Part shown: piece by piece, positions 57,354-64,000 of the stretch
How the letters are laid out: each line of letters starts with the position of its first letter
Position numbering within the stretch: position 1 is the first letter of the stretch
Source: Hygrophila difformis
Lineage: Eukaryota; Streptophyta; Magnoliopsida; Lamiales; Acanthaceae
Reading direction: 5' to 3'
DNA length: 64,000 bases
Assembly (NCBI GenBank): GCA_030278955.1
Contig: JAOANR010000003.1
Coordinates: forward strand, 20,297,050-20,361,049
Notes under the pieces: model-generated
Seen by the model: the letters and a program-made list of their open reading frames with translations, nothing else
Told to the model about the DNA's origin: nothing
Databases searched by the model: none
Program-made: the position numbers and the translations under genes

Positions 57354-59315
57354 ATGCTTCATCTCTTCAACTCCCCCTTCTCATTCTCTGCTCTCCCGAA
57401 CGAACACCACCGTGTTCTTCGCACCAATCCACTCCATTTTCAAAGGGAAACTATGGACAGATTTTATAGGATTCTTCCAAATCTGGGACCTTTACCCAGA
57501 CCTGAACCAAGGAGAGCAGGGTAGAATCCCATTTTTCCTCCTGTTCATGGCTCTTTCCATTTTCCTTGTTCTTTTACCTTTACTTGGTTTTGAGAAGAAC
57601 ATAATGTGGCTTGTGTGTCTTTTTTTTCTGTTTTGATTTTTGGTTGCTCCCGGTTTTGAGTGATTGCTTTAAAACCTCTTTGAAACCCTTAAAAACCTGT
57701 TTGAGAAACTGTTTTAAAAGACTGTTAAGGGTTAAAATTTTAAGTTTGAAGTTTGAAACTGGAAAAGAAGAACTGATGAATGTTAGGGTGTTGTTTCGAA
57801 CACCATGATGTTATTGGTTTTTCCTATCTTGAGTTTTTGAAAAAAGTAGGGTTAAATGCTTGATGCTCTTTTTCAACTTTGTTTTTGATCTTGAAATAAA
57901 TGTTTCTGCAGTGTTATCTTGGAACATTAAAGTGGAAAGATCTTTTTGGCATATTTGTTTCCACATGTTACAATCTTGTGGGAATGAATGTTTGTTTGTT
58001 TATGGAAACATAGTACAAACACCCAATAGGAGACTTCCACTTTCTTTTTAATAAAAGTGACATTTTGGAAAAAGACAAAAATAGTTGATAGCTTTAATAA
58101 TTGGTTTGTGTTCTTTTTGTTCCCAATGGAACTATAGTGTGAGTAAATAGCAGTATTTTTGTCACCCAACTGCTATCCTTTTCAAAAATCCAAATGGGAC
58201 CACTCACATCCCACTTTTCTTAATAAAACAAGTCAACTCTTTAAAAATTGAAAATAGTGTTTGCAAAATTTTTGGGAATGCTTCAACTGTCCGAGACAGT
58301 CTAGGCAGTCCAGAAATAGCAAATCCATTGCGCCACGCCTCCACTGCACATTCCAAAATTTGAGCATTTCACCCCATCCATCCATCTCATTCCATTTTCA
58401 ACAAGTTTCTCGAACTTGTTTAATAATATTGGAAAATCAAACTTTTGGGCCCAATGACCCATTAAAAATATATAGGGGCCCAATGACCCCTATCTCTTTA
58501 TTTACCCATGCTTTAAATTAAAATCCAAGTCAGAAACTTAATAATCTCACATTTAGAGCAAAACTCTAAATGTGAGGATGTTGGTTTCTAAACTTGAATA
58601 AATTCTGAGGAAATTATAAAAAATTGGATTCATCACTTCTCATCTTTTCAGGGACAACCATCTTATCCCAGATCCCGCACCCGAAGGAACCCAGCTGCTG
58701 GACTTGCCACTAGAGCTCCTAGGTGAAATCCTCTCCCGAATAGGAGAGGATGAAATCAGGGAAGTATTCACTGCACAGGAGACATGTAAAAAGCTCAGAG
58801 ACGCAGGGAACCTCGCCATCGTGTACAAGCGATGCGAGTTGGACACTTCTAAGGTGAGGCAGTGGCAAGAGAGAATTCGGTGGCAGAAGGAGAGACTTCT
58901 GCACACATGCATGGAGGCGGGAAACTTTAATCTCCAAATCGTTCCCGCACTCCTAGCATTCGCAGAAGGGGATGAAGAGCAAGCCTGCGAACTGCTGCGG
59001 CCAGGCATTGAGGACAATCACAAAGCGTCAATCTTCACCCGTGGACTGATGCTTATGAGCAAGCTAGATGAAGGCCAGGTCAATCAGGGGATCAGAATGA
59101 TAGAGAGAATGGTGACCGATCGATCGGTCCTGGACTACACATCCACCAACACTCTCTCATGGATGGCGGACGATCCAAACACTCCCTACCTATTCGCAAA
59201 CCAACCACCCCGAGTCTACTGCACAAGGATGCATGAACCCCTGAGGGACCACAATGGCTGGTGTCTGCGATGTGACTTGACAAGTTTCGTCCACTGGAGC
59301 AGATACATGTTCTGA
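57354..59315 (+). CDS. F-box protein carried in Athila-like element (two exons)
   Basis: F-box proteins join SCF ubiquitin ligases through Skp1 and select targets for ubiquitination. Exon 1 is 57354-57520 and exon 2 58652-59315; joining them keeps the frame exactly (codon GG|G) and gives 276 residues. A second in-frame ATG at 57453 would give 243. The F-box begins at about residue 74 (LPLELLGEILSRIG, then VFTAQETCKKLRDAGN). The middle (HTCMEAGNF ... ASIFTRGLMLMSK) resembles the Sel1-like part of At2g35280-type F-box proteins, and the end holds paired cysteines (VYCTRMHEP, GWCLRCD). The exon 2 frame has no stop or shift, unlike gag-pol next to it. It sits where an env-like gene may occur. Whether it is expressed or a decaying capture is unknown. 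Confidence 0.6.
57521..58651 (+). other. Predicted intron of the F-box gene
   Basis: Donor GGGTAGAATCC at 57521 and acceptor CATCTTTTCAG at 58651, 1131 bp, T-rich as plant introns are. It contains the second hairpin/polypurine motif about 75 bp before the acceptor. The donor is weak beyond GT, so an alternative start in exon 2 cannot be excluded. Confidence 0.5.
58546..58586 (+). other. Hairpin plus polypurine-like motif, copy 2
   Basis: Perfect 13-bp arms CTCACATTTAGAG (58546-58558) and CTCTAAATGTGAG (58564-58576) with loop CAAAA, then GATGTTGG. It shares CTCTAAATGTGAGGATGTTG with copy 1 at 56602-56621. Confidence 0.75.
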
Positions 59316-60973
59316 GAAAGAAGAGTGTAGGAAGAATGAATCCTAATATGCTGTATCTTACTTAAGCTCTAGTGTAGGCATCATATAAGGGATTTCTTCT
59401 TTTGTATGCAGGTTCGTACTAACTGCATAAGAATCTCTTATAAATGATGTAATTTATCGCTTTCCACAAATTGAACTCAAGTCTGAGATCCGCAACAATT
59501 TTTATTTATTTCCTTTGAAAAGATGTCTGACAGTCCGAGATGAATAAGTGACTGTCAGGCCAAAAATATGCTGTTGACATGCTCCGTATGTCAGCAGTGC
59601 CTCTTTACTGCTTTAAATTAAATAACCAGCAAAAATGTGCATAAACCTGCTCTGAATTCACATGTTGAATTTAGGCTTGTGATTAAATTTTCAAACTTTT
59701 AAAATTGGGATAATATAATCGAGAACATGCATGACATGAATTCCTAAGGTTTTGAGCTATAAAAATTTAATGATGCGATCAGCTTATTGGGTATTAAACC
59801 TGCATGTTAGAAATTTTGATTGAATAGATTGTTAGAATTAAGCTTTGATTAAATTTTAGAATAATGTATGACATGAATCAATCCAACCTGTGAGGCTTGA
59901 GCCATGAGTCACTTTTACTCATTTCTTTTATTTGATGTGTGTGAATCATTTTGATTAAAGGAAACTAGAACGTGCAATTGGGACCGATTCAAGACCATGT
60001 CATATCCCCGAAATCGAGCAGATGATCGAGGCACTTAGAAAACCCAAAATTTTGGCCTTCGTTTGAAATCCAAACCCAAAATATTTTTCCTTTAGGATTG
60101 ACCAATCTGAGCCTTTAAGCCTAATTTTTCTTTGAAGCCCTCTATATTTTTCTTAGCCTACAAAAAGACCAAAACATTCAAACCCAAGTGTGCAAGAATA
60201 AATTCTATCAAGGCATTAAACTTATGATCATAAAAAATATATTAATCGGTAAGCTATAAACCGATTCAAAAAAAAAAAGAAAAAGAAAAAAATGTTGAAT
60301 TCAATTCAACACAAATAAATTGCAAATGACAAAGCAAATTAGACATAATCTAATATCATGCAATAGAAAGAGAAAAGCAAAAGAAAGAAAGAAAAATATC
60401 GATGATCATAAGTTTTAAATAAAAATGCCAAATTATGATAGAATAAATTCTTGCCATTTCTTAGCCCAATAATTTCCCTTTCCTACCGAACGTTACAACC
60501 GTATGTCCCATTATAACCCTTGAATAAGACCTCATGATCTCGATTTGAGGAAGTGAGCCGGTGGCGAGTTGGTCTGATTGCAAGCTTATGGGATAATTTA
60601 ATCGAATCTGATTTTGAGTGTTCACTGATTAAACCCCATTGAGAGTGAGTAAATTTTCCGATTCTCTTATATGTGAGGCTCTATTTTATGAATTATGTTC
60701 GTGTCATACCTTAATTCTGATTTTTAATCCCTGCATTTTTCGAACATGATATTCATGAAGGGTTGATAATAATGTTCGATTTGTAAGCCCGATGTAGTGA
60801 GCAAGTATCATTTCATTAAACACTGCAATCAAGGGAATTTAACACTTGAAGTTTTGATTGTCTTATCCCAATCCAAAAAGAATGTGATTTATGAAGCCAC
60901 GAAAATGAATTGAATATGCAGAGTCCGTGTTCTCTAGAACATTGACTCTGACTGCTCGGGGACGATCAGTATT
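59316..60973 (+). other. Non-coding 3' region of Athila-like element
   Basis: About 1.6 kb between the F-box gene and the polypurine tract. No open frame of note. It contains an A/G-rich patch at about 60269-60292 and TTACAACCGTATGTCCCATT-like conserved-looking sequence near 60490, which I associate with the 3' untranslated part of Athila elements, though only from memory. Confidence 0.5.
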
Positions 60974-60987
60974 AAATGTGAGGATGT
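60974..60987 (+). promoter_or_regulatory. Polypurine tract region before 3' LTR
   Basis: AAATGTGAGGATGT immediately before TGATAATGG. Same motif as at 56605 and 58568, but without the hairpin. Confidence 0.65.
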
Positions 60988-63900
60988 TGATAATGGCCAG
61001 AAATGACCATTAATTTCAATCCATTTCCGTGTCTAAGACGGGCATTTGATCGCATTCCGGTCTTATATTAAATAAGAAAGTAGTTGAATTGGACTGATTT
61101 ATGCATAATTGTAAAAATATTGAGCTGGTATGAGAAATGCATAAATATGTAATGTTATTACATATTTGTGTTAGAAAAATCCAAAAACATGAGAAAAAGA
61201 AAAGAAAAGAAAAAGGAATGAAAAAGATGGGCAAAAGAATAAAACAAGCCCACAAAATACAAAAAGATGGGAAAAGAACGAAAAGCCCACAAAAATACAT
61301 ATTCTAGCCCATTTGGCCCAACTTGGCAGTGTCCAGAATACCCTGTCGCTAGACACTCCTGTCGCGGAACATGGCCTAGCGACAGGGGGAAGTTTAGCGC
61401 CACAAGCACAGAAGAAAGAGGAAGCCAGTCCAGAAAGACTGTGTCGCCATGCCCCTGTCGCGGAGCATGGCCTAGCGACACAGGAGGGTTCCGCGCCACA
61501 CCAGCATAATGAAGAAGAAACTGTCCCTAGACTCCTGTCGCTAGCCTCGTGGCGCGATACATGGCCTAGCGACAGGGGTGTGGCTAGCGACACAAAATTG
61601 AGGACCGGACCCAGTCATGAAGCTTTGCAGCATAATGCCTCAGTTCGCGCCACATCGCGTGATCCGCGACATGGCTGAGATGTGTGTGATGTCTTGCGAC
61701 ACGGGCCTCAGATCAAGGCCCATGGGCCTAGGGTTTCACCTCTATAAATATGTGGTGATCCCTATGTGCTCGAGAGTTAGAAATTCATTCCCTTGAAGAC
61801 AGTTTGGAGGATTCTCTCTAGGTAGTTTAGTTTAGTTTTAATTTTTTGTATTATTTAATTTTCTGCCCTAGTTTAGCTTAATGTAGGTTATTTATCTTGT
61901 TATTTTCTGTTTTCAGTAGCCTAAGCTAGCCAGTTTAATATGTTATTTCCTTTTCAAACCTTGTTTTTAGGGTTTTGTGATATCCAAAATGATGGGTATT
62001 AACAAACCCACTAATAAAATGGGAAAATATTCATCTAATGTGTCCCAAAACCATGAAATGGGTCTCACAACCCATGGATTACTGCTTTCATTTTTCTTTT
62101 GGGGTCATTTGACCCCCATTTCTTGTTATTGTGCTTACTGTTTTCTTCTATTGTGGATATTATGCATGTTTCTTGTGTGGTTGAACCCTAGACTAGGATT
62201 TGTTTTATTTTAAACACCGTTTTAGGTAGATTTATTTTTGTTTAAGCATGTTCTTGTAGATTTTGAATTCTGTTTGGTTATTTTAGCTTAGAAATGCTTT
62301 TTAATCTGAAATAGGGTGAGATCACGCTGTTGGCATGCCACTGTTCACTTTTACCTTTTACTGACTCGTGTCCTGAACCATCAATGTCGCTAACCTCTTC
62401 CTGTCGCGAGACCACGTCTAGCGACAGGAAGGCTGTTCCGCGACATGGGTGTCTAGGGACACTTGTCTTAATATTATGAAATTCCCAGGCGCAAGGCATT
62501 CCTGTCGCGGACCCACGGTCCGCGACACAACACCTGCTTAGCGACCGAGGACCAAAATTCTTGCATAATTTTTCTGCATGGCCTCTGTCGCGGAACACTC
62601 CTGTCGCGGACCCACGGTTCGCGACACACTTTTGTTTCGAGACAGAAAATTATGCCTTGTCATTATTTTGAAAACCCAGTCGCTAGACATCCTGTCGCGG
62701 AGCCACGCCTCGCGACACATTTTCCAAACTAGCGACTGGGAGCCAAAATACTTAGAAATTTTTCAGAAAACCCTTTGACGCTAGACATCCTGTCGCGAGG
62801 CCACGCCTCGCGACACACTTTTGCCTAGCGACACAAGGTAAAACTCTGCCCAATTTCCAAAACCTGTCGAGGTACCCATGTCGCGGGTCTAGGCTCATGA
62901 CATAATTTATGATCTCTCGACAGAATCCTCTCTTCTATTTAACCCCAAAAATTCTGATTTCTTAACCTCTATTATATTGCAAAAACTCACATCTTAATCC
63001 CACGGATTAAGATGTAATATCCCAGAATTGCAGTATAAGGCGTTATGCTGCCAAAATTTTGATTCTCCATTTCCCATCATTTAATTAATTGAACCCTCTA
63101 GTCAGTAATGATTAATGATCATAATTAGCAATAATTAAATCACTAGTTGTTATGATCAAAGGATCTTTGTTCAATTGTCATTAAAACATTTTTCTATAAA
63201 CAAAACCATGATGCCTTAAACAGATAATCCGGACTGTAATTAATTATGGTAGGAGGGATTATTTAAGCCATCAATTATGGATTGATTCCATAACCTTGCA
63301 TGAGAAACCAATGTCTCTCATGCAAGTTCTTATCTTTATTTTATTTTATTTTATTTTCTTTTGTCTTTTGCGTATTGTGTGTAACAATTAGTAAAGAATA
63401 CATCAGACTAATGTTGGCGGGTATTCCCTCACAGATAACTAGCTCGTATTCTGGGTATTAGTTACTAAGTGTTATTTTGCATGGTCTGGATGGCAGTCAG
63501 TGGAAGCCTTGGCGGTTCTTCCATCCGGGATTATAATAGCTGCTCAGCTGACTCCTATCCAGATATAGTTTTATTTTCCTCATCTTAATTTCCAAACCCA
63601 AATTCTAATCTGGAGTGTGAATCAGTCAACATCTGTCAAGGTTGACTAATGATCATTACAGAAAAGAAGCATGTAGGTTTTTATCTGAATTCACAGACAG
63701 TGGAGGCCCAACTGGCATTGACACTGCCATTGTAGGGTCTAAGCTGTCTAAATTCGCCCCATCCGAGTAATTGGGAAATTGGACAGTAGATGTTTACAGT
63801 CCACCCGATTATTCTGACATTTCTTTGGTCCTCTGACCACCTCATGTTTGTGTTTCACCTTCTGTCTAGACCCGCCAGTATATTTTGGGTCAATTCATTT

Positions 63901-64000
63901 TACACTTCATTATATCCGTATGCATGATACTATTATGTAATTAACGTGGTCTGTAATATTTTGGGATCCTTCCCTTGGACAGTAGAAGTCTCGATTTTAA
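60988..64000 (+). repeat. 3' LTR of Athila-like element, cut by window end
   Basis: The first 3013 bp of the LTR, matching 45603 to about 48612 with scattered substitutions. It contains copies of both hairpin arrays and the TATA box (about 61742). At the hairpin near 62602 one arm reads TGTCGCGGACC against GGTTCGCGACA, which would still pair as G-U in RNA. Confidence 0.9.

Larger units (their letters stand above)
45603..64000 (+). mobile_element. Athila-like Ty3/gypsy element carrying an F-box gene, 3' end outside window
   Basis: 5' LTR from 45603, tRNA-Asp primer site at 50354, gag-protease (50513-53908), RT-RNase H-integrase (53880-56478), a cargo region with an F-box gene (57354-59315), a 1.6-kb non-coding 3' region and the 3' LTR from 60988. 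It is inserted in the 3' LTR of the large element. LTR copies differ at roughly one site in a hundred by eye over the shared 3 kb. Stops and frameshifts in gag-pol make it non-autonomous. Athila assignment rests on the primer type, the D-L-G-S-S-I-N protease, the FMDD RT and long LTRs. Confidence 0.88.

Overview
The window is a gene-poor stretch of plant nuclear DNA, most likely from a eudicot. It is built almost entirely of transposable elements nested in one another. The evidence for a plant is direct: L1-type LINEs with the plant zf-RVT and RNase H tail, Stowaway- and hAT-like MITEs, a Cassandra LTR carrying 5S rRNA sequence, a chromodomain Ty3/gypsy element of Tekay type, and an Athila-like Ty3/gypsy element primed by tRNA-Asp. 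I found no tRNA gene, no true rRNA gene and no clear single-copy host gene.

Layout. 1-3215: 3' part of a decayed LINE. 3216-9653: AT-rich spacer packed with MITEs, some nested. 9654-20383: a solo LTR with a 5-bp target duplication (TATAC), split by a second, nearly full-length LINE (about 11050-17740). 20462-23038: another solo LTR, which landed exactly on the edge of the next element. 23041-45602 and beyond: a large retroelement with about 4.6-kb LTRs and no recognisable coding region of its own. It has received a Tekay-like element (28018-39170, duplication CAACC), a solo Cassandra LTR (39987-40278, duplication CTCAC) and, in its 3' LTR, an Athila-like element (from 45603 past the window end).

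The Tekay-like element has two 2598-bp LTRs that differ at about two dozen sites by eye. It lacks gag, protease and the catalytic half of the reverse transcriptase. In their place are a sense coiled-coil ORF and an antisense ORF of the 'putative plant transposon protein' type, the latter apparently with an upstream exon and intron. RNase H, integrase and a chromodomain-like C-terminus remain.

The Athila-like element has gag-protease and RT-RNase H-integrase regions broken by stops and frameshifts. Between integrase and its 3' LTR, where Athila elements may carry an env-like gene, it has what looks like a two-exon F-box gene (57354-59315). That gene has its own TATA box and a canonical GT...AG intron that joins the reading frame exactly. 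Its promoter is preceded by an array of short inverted repeats of the same style (TGTCGCG.../...CGCGACA, with arms that change together) as the arrays on both sides of the LTR promoter. Hairpin/polypurine motifs are duplicated at both ends of the promoter-plus-intron segment. The cargo gene with its LTR-like regulatory arrays is the strongest candidate for an undescribed system here.

Nothing in the window works as a bacterial-style operon. The functional units are element lifecycles (promoter in LTR, tRNA primer site, gag/pol, polypurine tract) plus genes carried inside elements.
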